A stretch of DNA of 11,758 nt, from assembly GCA_002284615.2 (NCBI GenBank), contig MU069517.1, forward strand, positions 446,043 through 457,800. Reading direction: 5' to 3'. Each line of letters starts with the position of its first letter. The first letter of the stretch is position 1. This DNA comes from Dunaliella salina. Its lineage: Eukaryota; Chlorophyta; Chlorophyceae; Chlamydomonadales; Dunaliellaceae. The notes under the pieces were generated by a model that was given only the letters and a program-made list of their open reading frames with translations, was not told where the DNA came from and ran no database searches. This document shows positions 1 through 8,429 of this stretch, piece by piece. A program made the translations under genes and the position numbers.

Positions 1-32
1 TTATGGAAGGGTTCATGGCTGGCTGTTTGCAG

Positions 33-243
33 GTGCACCTGCATGGCAGCGCCCTGGAGAGTGCCGGCGTCACCAAGGAGCTGCTGATGCGGAACATGCG
101 CGCCAACATCCGCCACTATCTCAGAAGGGAGGAGGCAGCCATGCAAGAGCGAGAGTCAGGGGCAGCAGGAGAGCAGCAGCAGCAGCAGCAGCAGCAGCCG
201 CCGCAGCAGCAGGAGCAACAATCTGGAAGGGCAGGGGTACAAG
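33..243 (+). CDS. Internal exon, HLHG domain followed by poly-Gln tract; unknown family
   Basis: The exon follows an acceptor (tgtttgcag) and ends at a donor (gtgagc, from 244). It encodes 70 codons plus one base, so it starts in phase 0 and ends in phase 1. It begins VHLHGSALESAG and goes on with a Leu/Arg-rich, probably helical stretch to about residue 37. It then changes to a low-complexity tail with a run of about eight Gln, two Pro and more Gln. The first 31 residues align without gaps to the exon at 8430 (about 11 identities: H, L, H, G, L, E, G, L, R, A, R). I do not recognise the family. The Arg/Leu spacing would suit an alpha-helical contact region, but this is only inference. The gene start lies upstream of the window or in an unseen exon. 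The methionine codon at position 3 falls in the upstream intron and is not a likely start. Confidence 0.55.
172..222 (+). repeat. CAG trinucleotide repeat encoding poly-Gln
   Basis: This is a run of CAG with CCG and GAG interruptions inside the first exon. In the exon frame it gives Gln-rich sequence. Coding CAG tracts are common in chlorophycean proteins and mark a flexible linker. Its length probably varies between strains. Confidence 0.85.
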
Positions 244-803
244 GTGAGCTGGATTGCTAAGTACCACGGAGCTTGTGTTCCTAATTTCATGTTTTTCTCT
301 CTGAGAATCCCAACAGGTCTAGCTAAAGGTAAGCTTTGTGTGTTTTTTTTAATCATAAGTGCTGCTTACATTTGTGACAAGATAGCTTGGTGGGCAGCTG
401 GAAGTGTCTGCACCTGATGGCAACTACCTCGCCAGGGTCTCACAGATTTTGACCAACAATGTTATGCTCGGGAGCCTGTGAATCAGATGATGCCTTCCTC
501 TCATTGAGAGCCCCTGCAAGTCCAGCAAAACGATGAAGCCATGAGCCTGTGGCCCAGATCAAGGCCATCACATCAGCAGTGGAAAAGTGCTACGGGTGAA
601 AAGGAAAAGGAGGGCTGGAAATGTTTACACCTGGTAGCGACCGCCTCGCCAGCCTGGGGCCTTGATCAAGGCCTTGATTTGAAGGCCTTCTGCTCAAGTG
701 CCCTCTGAACTTCTGTGCCAGAGGCTTTTTGCTCTGCATCCTTCTGCACTGAAGTGAAGTGGCTTGCCATATACAAGTGATGAAGTCCGTCTCTGGATTT
801 GAG
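244..803 (+). other. Intron-like stretch with a dispersed ~45-bp duplication
   Basis: No convincing exon is seen. It starts at the donor of the preceding exon. About 45 bp at 394-440 recur in diverged form at 612-657 (shared core ctacctcgccag / ccgcctcgccag), 218 bp apart. A tiny acceptor/donor pair around 317-329 (aacag ... ggtaagc) could frame a 12-base microexon, but there is no way to support that from sequence alone. Confidence 0.4.
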
Positions 804-914
804 GTGCCTGTGCTTCTGAAAACACTCTCACGCATATGCTGGATGCCCAGTTTAAAGGACGCTTCACCGCGTGTGCTGATGCTGGCCCTCAGTACCTTCA
901 TTCCTTTACTTCAT
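804..914 (+). CDS. Weak exon candidate, unknown family
   Basis: Between a poor acceptor (ggatttgag) and a good donor (gtaagg, from 915) one frame is open. It contains MLDAQFKGRFTACADAGPQY followed by LHSFTS. It would start in phase 1, matching the phase-1 end of the 33-243 exon, and would end in phase 1. That end does not fit the 2289 exon, which would hit a stop at once in that phase. There is no polypyrimidine tract before the acceptor. The mixed residue composition looks more protein-like than the neighbouring repeats, which is the main reason for listing it. It could equally be chance. Confidence 0.22.
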
Positions 915-955
915 GTAAGGAGTGCCTTCGCTGTGTACTTGGTTGTTCATATGTC

Positions 956-1615
956 CTGCAGATCATCCATGTGAGCCATCGCTGCTTCTGCCTGAGCACT
1001 CGTGAACAGCATGTGGTCCTCTGATTATGTCATTATCCTGACGAAATGATTGGCACTGAGGTGCTCTGTATAGGTCAACTGACAGAGCCACCCTGCTCTT
1101 TCCTGAGTACTCATGAGCAACAAGTCGTCCTCTGAGTCATCATCTATCACCCTGACCAATGATTGTCGTCGAGATGCTCTGCAGGTCATCCAACAGAGCC
1201 ACCCTGCTCCTTCCTGAGTACTCATGAACAGCATCCCGTCCGCATCTTATTCAAACTGAGTCATCACCCTGACCAATGACGGTCCCTGATGTGATTCTGA
1301 TCAAATGAGATGATTTTGGGCCAAAGGGCTGTCACCGAGATTCTTTGCATGTCATCCAGCAAAGCAACTGCTGCTCATGTCTGAGTACTCATGGACAGCA
1401 AGTCATCCTCTGAGTCATCATCCAACACCTTGACCAAATGGCCGTCATTGAGGTGATCCTGACCCAATGGCTGTCACTGAGATGCTCTGCAGGTCAGCCG
1501 ACAGAGCCATCGCTGCTCCTGCCTGAGTGCTCATGACCAGCATGTTTTTGTCTGGCTGATTCATCAGCTTGACCTAGTGCCTGTCTCTGAGATGCTCTGC
1601 AGGTCAGCCAGCCGC
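956..1615 (+). repeat. Degenerate minisatellite, ~110-bp units with TGCAG|GTCA motif
   Basis: Six diverged units start near 956, 1065, 1177, 1342, 1486 and 1597, spaced about 110 to 165 bp. Each carries a variant of ctctgcaggtca, then cagagcca, then gctgctcctgcctgagtactcatg. A second shared block (gagtcatcatc...cctgaccaatg) sits between them. The TGCAG|GT core is the same as the splice acceptor used by exons in this window. I see no coding capacity here. Confidence 0.75.
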
Positions 1616-1678
1616 CCGCGCGGCTCCTTCAAAGAGGGGAAAGTCAGCGCTGCTCCAGGTAGGGAAAGGTTTCACCGC

Positions 1679-1985
1679 CAGGCGTGCAATGGTGTGGCTG
1701 CTCTTTAGGTCCAGGCGTTCAATCGTCTGATAGCTCTGCAGATGGGTATTGAGTGCTGCTCCAGGTAGTCTCAGGTTTTCTTGCCCCCACAGCCAGGCGT
1801 GCAATGGTCTGACTGCTCTTTAGGTCAAGGCGTACAATGGACTGATAGCTCTGTAGGTGGGTCAGTGTTGCTCTGTAGGGCGTCTGATAGCTCTGTAGGT
1901 GGGTATTGAGTGTCGCTCTGGGTAGGCTCAGGATGCGCTGTGCTTCACTCCAGGCGTGCAATGGCCTGACTGCCTTGACTCTTGA
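1679..1985 (+). repeat. Second minisatellite, ~120-bp units
   Basis: Three units begin with aggcgtgcaatgg near 1679, 1794 and 1951 and continue with ctgactgctctttaggtc. A sub-repeat, gtctgatagctctgtaggtggg, occurs several times between 1727 and 1900. The family differs from the preceding array but again carries pyrimidine-AG-GT motifs (ctttaggt, ctgtaggt). Open frames on the minus strand across this stretch are by-products of the repeat. Confidence 0.7.
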
Positions 1986-2288
1986 AAGGCAATGGCCTCG
2001 TTGCTTGAACTGCTAGGCAGGGCATGGCCTTGCTGCTGCTAACTGCCGCGCCGGCTTGGGCTTTGTTGCTCCATACTTTGTAGGCTGTGTGGCCCTTCAG
2101 TGATTCCAAAGCAAAGTATGGCCAAAATTTAGGGTTTAGGGAAGGTTCCCCGACTAGCGAGCTTGCAGGGCCTCACCAAAGTTTGCTGATTATTCCAATT
2201 GCTGTGTGGGTGTTATTTAAAGAGTTTGTGTGTTGTTGGGAGTGATGCGGTCACCAACAGGTTCTGATGAGCTCCGCTTGCCGCGCAG
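1986..2288 (+). other. Unassigned non-coding stretch before the 2289 acceptor
   Basis: This is single-copy-looking sequence with no credible exon. It contains two adjacent TTTAGGG units at 2128-2141, too few to call telomeric. It ends at the acceptor ccgcgcag used by the next exon. Confidence 0.35.
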
Positions 2289-2399
2289 GTGCCAGCCAGC
2301 TTCAGTGCTGAGGACACGGACCCAGACACCTTCACAGCACTTACGACACCGGAAAAGTTTGCTGACAACAGCCTGTTCGCCAAGTTTGCACCTCGCCTG
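2289..2399 (+). CDS. Likely internal exon, unknown family
   Basis: The acceptor is ttgccgcgcag and the donor is gtgagg, from 2400. The exon is 111 bases (37 codons), phase 0 at both ends. It begins VPASFSAEDTDPDTFTAL and ends LFAKFAPRL, an acidic then amphipathic stretch with a natural residue mix. It does not fit directly after the phase-1 end of the 33-243 exon, because a stop would follow at once, so an unseen exon or a separate gene is implied. I do not recognise the family. An alternative frame is also open but gives a Ser/Thr/Arg mixture less like a folded protein. Confidence 0.45.
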
Positions 2400-2513
2400 G
2401 TGAGGAGGAGCAGCAATTTTGATTGATACTGCTGGTACTGCAGGCAACAAAGCACAAGCGTGATATGATGCCAAGATTAACGCATGGTTTGATGCATGGT
2501 TAAGGGTGACTGC

Positions 2514-2635
2514 CAATGATGATGATGGTGATGATGATGATGATGATCATGATGATCATGATGATGATGGTGGTGGTAATGGTGGTGGTGATGATGATGA
2601 TAATGATGTTGATGATGATGACGATGATGATGATA

Positions 2636-2668
<33 letters not shown>

Positions 2669-2683
2669 GTGATGATAACGTGA
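2514..2683 (+). repeat. Imperfect GAT trinucleotide repeat
   Basis: The tract is GAT/ATG triplets with GGT, AAT and CAT interruptions. It reads as poly-Asp on the plus strand and poly-Ser/poly-His on other frames, with no splice sites or flanking domain to suggest use as protein. It lies in the 2400-4617 gene-free interval. Confidence 0.85.
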
Positions 2684-2778
2684 AGGTTATGATTTGATTT
2701 GGTGATAACTTAATTTGGTAATTTGTTGGAAAGAGGCTGCTGAAGCTTAACGATGATGATGGCAATCATGCAGACGGC

Positions 2779-2846
<68 letters not shown>
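2779..2846 (+). repeat. Near-perfect GAT trinucleotide repeat
   Basis: About 68 bp of uninterrupted TGA/GAT triplets lie 95 bp downstream of a longer imperfect tract of the same motif. The pair probably derives from one array split by point changes and an insertion. No coding role is seen. Confidence 0.9.
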
Positions 2847-3391
2847 CAATGATCGTGATGGTTCAGTAATGTTGAGGCGCAGCTGCCCAACATCATGCAT
2901 TCAGCAACTGATCCACTTCGAGCCACATTGTAATCCTTGCTTGCTCCCCAGCAGCAGATGCAGCTGGACTTTTTGCTTCCCTGCATGTTTGTTTGCAGCC
3001 TTCACAAGCACGAATGGGCTTCTGTAGAAGGATCACCTTTGTGGAAGGATCATATTTTGTCTAAGGATCATCTTAGCCCCCACTGGCAAGCACGACCTGT
3101 CCCAAACATCTGCAATTTGCCATTGCCATCACACACATTGGGTACACCTGCAAGCACACAGATCTGAGCTGGGGATTCTTATATTTGTTCCCATGCTTCA
3201 GGATGCATGCTGCAACCACTTAAGGTCTGCCTGCCCTGTAGCATCACGCCTTGATGATGATGCGCAATCATTCATTTTGTGACTCCATCATTCTCAATAT
3301 TGTGTGCCTTGCTGATGTGTAGGGTTGGCTAATTCTTTATTTATGTGCCTTCTGTTTCAATGCCGCTCTGGAAAAGTGTACATACATTATA
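2847..3391 (+). other. Non-coding stretch, no gene seen
   Basis: Mostly single-copy sequence. A short internal repeat of aaggatca occurs three times between 3029 and 3071. An acceptor-like tgctccccag precedes an open frame at 2951, but no donor or recognisable domain follows. Confidence 0.35.
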
Positions 3392-3417
3392 TCACACACG
3401 CGCGCGCGCACGCACGC

Positions 3418-3515
<98 letters not shown>

Positions 3516-3562
3516 GCACGCACGCACGCACGCACGCGCACGCACACACATACACGCACGCA
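3392..3562 (+). repeat. (CA)n microsatellite with CG-rich edges
   Basis: A (CA)n core is flanked on both sides by alternating CG/CACG dinucleotides (cgcgcgcg on the left, repeated cgcacg on the right) and interrupted by TACA. Alternating purine-pyrimidine of this kind can adopt Z-DNA. All the long reading frames here (Thr-His or Cys-Val) are repeat artefacts. Confidence 0.9.
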
Positions 3563-4617
3563 GGGGAGCAAGCTCATTCACTTGCTTGCAAAGCTAATGA
3601 CCATGCAATGCTCTCACATGGAAATGCACAGGCAGTTGCGTTGGAGACTGTTCCAGCTTCCAGGTCCCCAGCGTGAGTCAGGATATCCCTGTTGGCTTTG
3701 CCACACTTTATTATTATCAGGTTTTAAATTTTTAGCTGTTTTGAACATACAACTTTACGCTGATCAGCTGGAATATTCTTATTTGTCATAATGTTGCTAG
3801 GAATACCTCCTCAGTGGCAATGAGCCTGGCAGGCTAACTTTGCAAGACTTGGATTCGAACACTCTTTACAGAATCAAGGGGAAACTGGCCATTTTTTGGA
3901 AAGCAAAGGACCCCCAATTGTCAGGATGAGGAAATAGCAAGCATAGAAGGAAGGGAAGGATGGTTGAAGAAGGCTGGTAACATGTGGAGAGACTTGTACA
4001 GTAAGGTAAGGTAAGGTTACATCGCTATATCCGCCTACAAGGGCTGCTGAGCGGAAACACAGACTTGGAACTAGACAAGTCTTAAAAAAAATGCGGACAG
4101 AAACGTCAACTGTTGAGAAACAAGCGCGCAAAATACCACGGAAAGCAGAGGTTCTCCAAGTAAGCACTGAGAAAATGGCACCAGAAGTCTTAACCGGAAT
4201 GCTCAAATGTTTGACTCGAAACTCCAGTTATTCAAACACCAAATGCAAGGAGAAGAATGGTCAGATGCAGTTTTGCACGATGTTTGAAAAACAGTTCACT
4301 TGAGACTCCAAAAAATCCTATTGCAATGTTTCATGACATGAAGGGAGCTGCAGCAACAGCCTGAAAGCACATGCTCATGCGAAGTTCTATGCTTGAATTA
4401 TAAGTGATGGCTGGCATTCATGTTTGCTCCTCTCAAGCCACACTCACAAGCTTGGATGAAACCATCTAAAAGGATCCCTCCGATAACTCTGTACTGGTCT
4501 AGAGAGTTGTACAACACATGCAGATCCTGCCTCTTGGATTTGTGTTCTTATTCACATGTACATAAACCAGGTTTTCAGCAGAGCTCCTTGCTTTGCTTCT
4601 CCGTGATTCACTTGCAG
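3563..4617 (+). other. Largely single-copy, A-rich stretch; no gene identified
   Basis: From about 3840 to 4420 the sequence is less repetitive and visibly richer in A than its surroundings, with a (TAAGG)3 run near 4001. Short open frames exist on both strands (for example plus 4091-4303, minus 3874-4206), but none has a domain I know. It could be part of a long intron, an intergenic spacer before the P450 exons, or the remnant of an inserted element. No terminal repeats were found. A promoter for the P450 could lie here, but nothing specific marks one. Confidence 0.35.
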
Positions 4618-4733
4618 CTTCGTCCCTGGTGATGGGTAACATTGAGGTCATCAAAACTCCCATCCACCAAAAATTCAAGGCCTGGTCTGAAGAGCTGGGG
4701 CCAGTGTTCCGTTTTCGCATCCTTGACAGAATG
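4618..4733 (+). CDS. Cytochrome P450, N-terminal exon (partial)
   Basis: This exon encodes 38 codons after two bases that complete a split codon, ending in phase 0 at a gtaggc donor. It contains the P450 entry motif MGNIEVIK (the usual LLGN near the N-terminus), then HQKFKAWSEELGPVFRFRIL, the helix A / beta-1 region that follows the membrane hinge. P450s are haem-thiolate monooxygenases, usually ER- or plastid-anchored, that use NADPH-derived electrons to hydroxylate sterols, carotenoids or lipids. The subfamily cannot be told from this piece. The acceptor at 4611-4617 (cttgcag) fits where homology begins. A longer exon from 4579 would add a Leu-rich stretch. The membrane anchor and start codon are not identified. 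Confidence 0.78.
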
Positions 4734-5097
4734 GTAGGCTGCTCAGCGGTTATGTGTTTGGCCCAAAGATTCAAATTTAAATTTAGGTGCTTTGCAATTG
4801 ACTAACCGAGTTGTTTGTCAAAGATGGCATATCCTGAGGGATGCATTGCAAAGCTGTTGGAGTTTGGAATGTAGCAGAATTTGTGTCAAATGAGTGCAGT
4901 ACACGCGCTGATGTATATTCTTGATTTTTTTGGGGGAAAAGAAAGGGTTGCATTGCTGTACCTGCCTGCGAGAGCGTTCTTCAGTTTGCCTTTACTTTCA
5001 CTGTCCAGCAGACTAGAGGATGTATGTCAGCATGGAGGGTCATGACACCTGCACTTTTTCACAGACAAACATAAAACGCTGCTTCTGCTTGCCGCAG
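4734..5097 (+). other. Intron between the two P450 exons
   Basis: The intron runs from gtaggc to ttgccgcag and is 364 bases, phase 0. Unlike most other introns in the window it holds no obvious tandem array. It has T-rich and G-rich runs near 4921-4945. Confidence 0.7.
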
Positions 5098-5193
5098 GTT
5101 GTAGTGCTGACGGATCCCGAGACAAGCAAATACTTGAAACCTGGTCCGACGTATATGCCCAAAGCAAGGCGTGTGTACCAAGGCTTCAGGAAG
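5098..5193 (+). CDS. Cytochrome P450, second exon (partial)
   Basis: The exon is 32 codons, phase 0 at both ends, from acceptor cttgccgcag to donor gtaaaa. It reads on directly from the first P450 exon: RILDRM joins VVVLTDPETSKYL, the beta-1 strand and helix B start found in nearly all P450s, then MPKARRVYQGF. Together the two exons cover about 70 residues of a protein that is normally near 500. Still missing are the helix C WxxxR, the I-helix AGxDT, the ExxR pair and the haem-binding Cys loop. I searched the following 2 kb by eye for a WxxxRK block and found none. It may be a truncated copy, or the rest may lie beyond long repeat-filled introns. Confidence 0.8.
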
Positions 5194-5237
5194 GTAAAAG
5201 GGACACGGAGAGCAGTATGCCATGACTTATCGTGAAT

Positions 5238-5572
5238 AATCATCTGCCAGCCTGCTGTTCATTTGTGTACAATCAGCTCCCAGCCTGCTGTTCCTTAAGG
5301 AGCAATTGGCTGCCAGCCTGCTTGTCATTCGAGTACAATCATCTACCAGCCTGCTCTTCAATCGTGTGCAATCAGCTGCCAACCTGCTTTTCAAGCGCGT
5401 GCAATCAGCTTCCTGTCTGCTGTTCCTGCCTGTTTGTTCGTCTGTGTGCGACCAGCTGCCAGCCTGCTTACTTTGCGTGTGCGATCAGCTGCCAGCCTGC
5501 TGTTCCTTTGCTTGCTATTCATTTCTTTGCAATCAGCTGCCAGCCTGCTGTGCATTTTCAAATGCAATCAGG
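5238..5572 (+). repeat. 33-bp minisatellite directly after the P450 exon 2 donor
   Basis: About nine units start at 5238, 5271, 5304, 5337, 5370, 5403, 5450, 5483 and 5531. The consensus is near aatcagctgccagcctgctg followed by a variable ttc...gtgc part. Most units are exactly 33 bp, two are about 47 and one 35. Because 33 is a multiple of three, an open frame runs through it as an 11-residue Cys-rich repeat (NQLPACCS...). It starts 45 bases after the donor, so it is most likely intronic. Confidence 0.85.
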
Positions 5573-5872
5573 TGGGCCGTCTTGTGCGCAATTTACAGTC
5601 TGCTTTAGGATCTCATGCTTTAAGCAGCTCACTACAGCTGGATGCTTATATCTTTGGGGCCAGGCAGAAAGCTTGACTCCTTGCACAACCATTACCAACC
5701 AACCATACCTCATGCGTGCATGCTTGAGTTTCAATGGACACTGATGGGCAGAGTAGGGTAAGTCAATGCAGAAGGAGGATTCAATGCCGAACTCACAGTT
5801 GCAAAACTTTCTGTCCATTGTAGTGTATGCATGCAAAGTAGTAAGCAGTATCCACGCGCACAAGCACTTGCT

Positions 5873-5873
<1 letters not shown>
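5573..5873 (+). other. Non-coding stretch between two arrays
   Basis: I see no exon, RNA gene or repeat in this stretch. It separates the 33-bp array from the CA tract. Confidence 0.35.
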
Positions 5874-5929
<56 letters not shown>

Positions 5930-5930
5930 N

Positions 5931-6019
<89 letters not shown>
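5874..6019 (+). repeat. (CA)n microsatellite containing an ambiguous base
   Basis: About 146 bp of pure CA repeat carries a single N at 5930, probably a consensus or scaffolding ambiguity. The true length is therefore uncertain. The long Thr-His and Cys-Val open frames crossing it are artefacts. Confidence 0.95.
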
Positions 6020-6021
<2 letters not shown>

Positions 6022-6623
6022 GATGGCCAACCCTACTTGTGTACTTTTATGCCTATGCACCCAGCATGCGTGTTAAAGTGTGCCATACGTTTCGGCAGCC
6101 TTGTCAAGCCCAGGAACAGGAGCCCAGGAAAAAAAGGAGAAAAATTGCAATTTGGGGCTATAGCTTTTTCAGGGTGGGTGCAACAAAGACACCATGCGTG
6201 TCCGAAACAGCGTCCCACCCAAACAACATCAAATCTGCAATTTTCTCGGCACCATACCTGCCTGATTTTGCATTGCGGTGAGGGAAGCACATCATCCATA
6301 TTGGCATCCTTGCATTCACGTCATGTGCATCTGGCTGATGTGACAAGCTTGCTTGTGAATCCTCATCTGCCCTGCCACACTGTGAGTGTGGCATGTTGTG
6401 AAGGCTCTTGCTGTGCAGCGGTCTGGCCTGTTTGTGTCAGCTCATGGTCAACAAGCATGCTTACAGTCCTGCACCTGCTCACGCAGCCATGCCCACCAGG
6501 GTTGTATCCTCCGCCAGTTTGACAAAATAAGAAGCAATCAAGCCGTCGTAAACTTTGCAGTTATGTGGTGCTTCTTGCACTTTTTTTTTACAAAGGACAC
6601 CAAAAGTTGATTACTCGAAGTTT
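6020..6623 (+). other. Non-coding stretch, no gene seen
   Basis: This is mostly single-copy sequence. Open frames on both strands lack splice support or known domains. An acceptor-like ctgtgcag at about 6412-6419 is followed by an open stretch (about 6420-6520), but with no family match. Confidence 0.35.
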
Positions 6624-7202
6624 TGCCTGCAATTGTCAATATGAGCCCTGCAGATCATATAGCATGGTATGTGCCAGAACTTTTTAATGCATGCTGTTGC
6701 CTACAATTTCCCTGGTGAGCCTTGCAGGTTGTCCTGGTTTGTGCCAAAAATTCCTAATGCACGCTGTTGCCTGCAATTTTTTTGGTAAGCCCTGCAGGTT
6801 GTCATGGTTCATGCCAAAAATTTCTGATGCACTCTTGCCTGCAATTGTTGTGGTGAGCCCTATGGGTTGTCATGGTTTGTGCCAATTCATGCCTATGCAC
6901 ACTAATGGCTGCAATTATCATGGTGAGCTTTATGGTGAGCGCTGCAGATTGCAATGGCCTGTGCCGATTTATCCCTGTGCATGCTGTAGTTTGCAATTTT
7001 TTTGGGAAGCCCTCCAGGTTTTCAAGGTATGTGCCAAGTTATCCCTATGCACGCTGTCGCCTGCAATTGTTGTGGTGAGCTTTATGGCGGGCCCTGCAGG
7101 CTGTCATGGTTTGACACATGGTTTGTGTCAGTTTCCCCTCTGCTGCCTGCATTGTCAAAATTTATTTGTGCACACTGTTGTCTGCAATGGCAAGACCTTC
7201 AG
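6624..7202 (+). repeat. ~75-bp minisatellite with paired splice-like motifs
   Basis: Around eight degenerate units share tgcctgcaatttttttggt, then gagccctgcag, then gttgtcatggtttgtgcc and atgcacgctgt. Many units contain both a donor-like ggtgagc and an acceptor-like cctgcag a few bases apart. The last unit degenerates into caagaccttcag, which abuts the first copy of the VVERF exon. A 203-residue plus-strand frame across it is an artefact of the repeat. Confidence 0.8.
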
Positions 7203-7310
7203 GTTGTGGAGCGCTTCTTGCGCCTCTGTGCGCGACTGCCACCAGAAGAGCTCGCTCGCAGTACGCTTGCCAACCTATCCCAACGCATGCTGCTCCCTCT
7301 GATTTTCATG
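7203..7310 (+). CDS. Tandem duplicate of the VVERF exon, copy 1, intact cassette
   Basis: This copy follows acceptor accttcag and ends at a strong donor gtgagc (from 7311). It has 36 codons, no stop, and phase 0 at both ends, so including it would keep the frame. It begins VVERFLRLCARLPPEELA. The first 57 bases differ from the main exon at six codons, four of them silent. The second half is different from the main exon and hydrophobic (RMLLPLIFM), derived from intron sequence. It could be a real alternative exon or a decoy; this needs transcript data. Confidence 0.35.
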
Positions 7311-7323
7311 GTGAGCCGTGCAG

Positions 7324-7429
7324 GTTGTGGAGCGCTCCTTGCGCCTCCGTGCGCGACTGCCACCAGGAGAGCTCGCTCAGTCCGCTCGCCAACCTATCCC
7401 AACGCATGCTGCTCCCTCTGATTTTCGTG
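7324..7429 (+). pseudogene. Tandem duplicate of the VVERF exon start, copy 2, frame-breaking
   Basis: This copy follows acceptor gccgtgcag and ends before gtgagc at 7430. At 106 bases it would shift the frame if spliced in. It starts VVERSLRLRARLPPGELAQ, with F to S and E to G changes against copy 3. It is two bases shorter than copy 1 because of an indel. It is most likely a non-functional relic of the duplication. Confidence 0.5.
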
Positions 7430-7442
7430 GTGAGCCGTGCAG

Positions 7443-7565
7443 GTTGTGGAGCGCTTTTTGCGTCTCCGTGCGCGGCTGCCACCAGAGGAGCTCGCTCAGT
7501 ACTCCCGCCAGGAGCACCTTAATGAAACAGACTCCCAGCTGCTGGCGCAGAGCCTTGCGGAAATG
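7443..7565 (+). CDS. Internal exon (VVERF exon), unknown family
   Basis: This is the third and fullest copy. It runs from acceptor gccgtgcag to a donor formed by a long (GT)n tract. It has 41 codons, phase 0 at both ends. It starts VVERFLRLRARLPPEELAQY and continues with RQEHLNETDSQLLAQSLAEM, with two predicted amphipathic helices rich in Leu, Arg, Glu and Gln. Its end phase fits the exon at 8430, giving SLAEM joined to NHLHG. I do not recognise the family. It does not look like the P450 helix C region that should follow exon 5098-5193, although the phase would allow the join. Confidence 0.6.
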
Positions 7566-8162
<597 letters not shown>

Positions 8163-8429
8163 AAATCACCTGCAAGTTCAGCTGACTGCAGACGTCCTCC
8201 CCTGAAAAGAGGACTCGCTGAAGGAAATAAAAAAATGGTCCTCATGCACGCAAACGACCTCCAACTTCAGCTGACTGCAGGTGTCCTTTCCTGTTGTGAG
8301 GGCTTGCTGAAGTAATGAAAAAATGATCCTCGTGCACGCAGACCACCTGCAAGTTCAGCAGGCTGCAGGCGTCCTTTCCTCTTGTGAGGACCTGCTGAAG
8401 TTAGCAATAAACGTTTGTGCTGCGTGCAG
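8163..8429 (+). repeat. 88-90-bp array of the HLHG exon start
   Basis: Three units begin near 8163, 8251 and 8340, and the fourth member is the exon start at 8430. Each carries accacctgcaagttcagc or a variant, then ctgactgcag, then cgtcctttcctcttgtgagg and gcttgctgaag. The unit start corresponds to the exon's aaccacctgcatgggcagca, with the acceptor-like cacgcag before it. The array is thus built from an intron end plus an exon start. Confidence 0.75.

Noticed and set aside
2128..2141. Two TTTAGGG units resembling plant-type telomere repeat
   Set aside because: Two copies in 14 bases can easily occur by chance, and nothing else nearby looks subtelomeric.
2506..2986. Poly-Asp, poly-Ser and poly-His proteins over the GAT tracts
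   Set aside because: They are pure repeat translations with no flanking domain, splice signals or agreement with neighbouring exons.
3851..3860. Minus-strand GTTCGAATCC resembling a tRNA B box
   Set aside because: No A box at the right distance and no cloverleaf could be drawn, so neither a tRNA nor a tRNA-derived SINE is supported.
4001..4016. (TAAGG)3 run as a splice-donor cluster or telomeric seed
   Set aside because: Too short, and no coding frame ends there.
6691..7302. 203-codon plus-strand frame across the 75-bp array
   Set aside because: It follows repeat units and crosses many splice-like motifs; the residue pattern just repeats the DNA unit.
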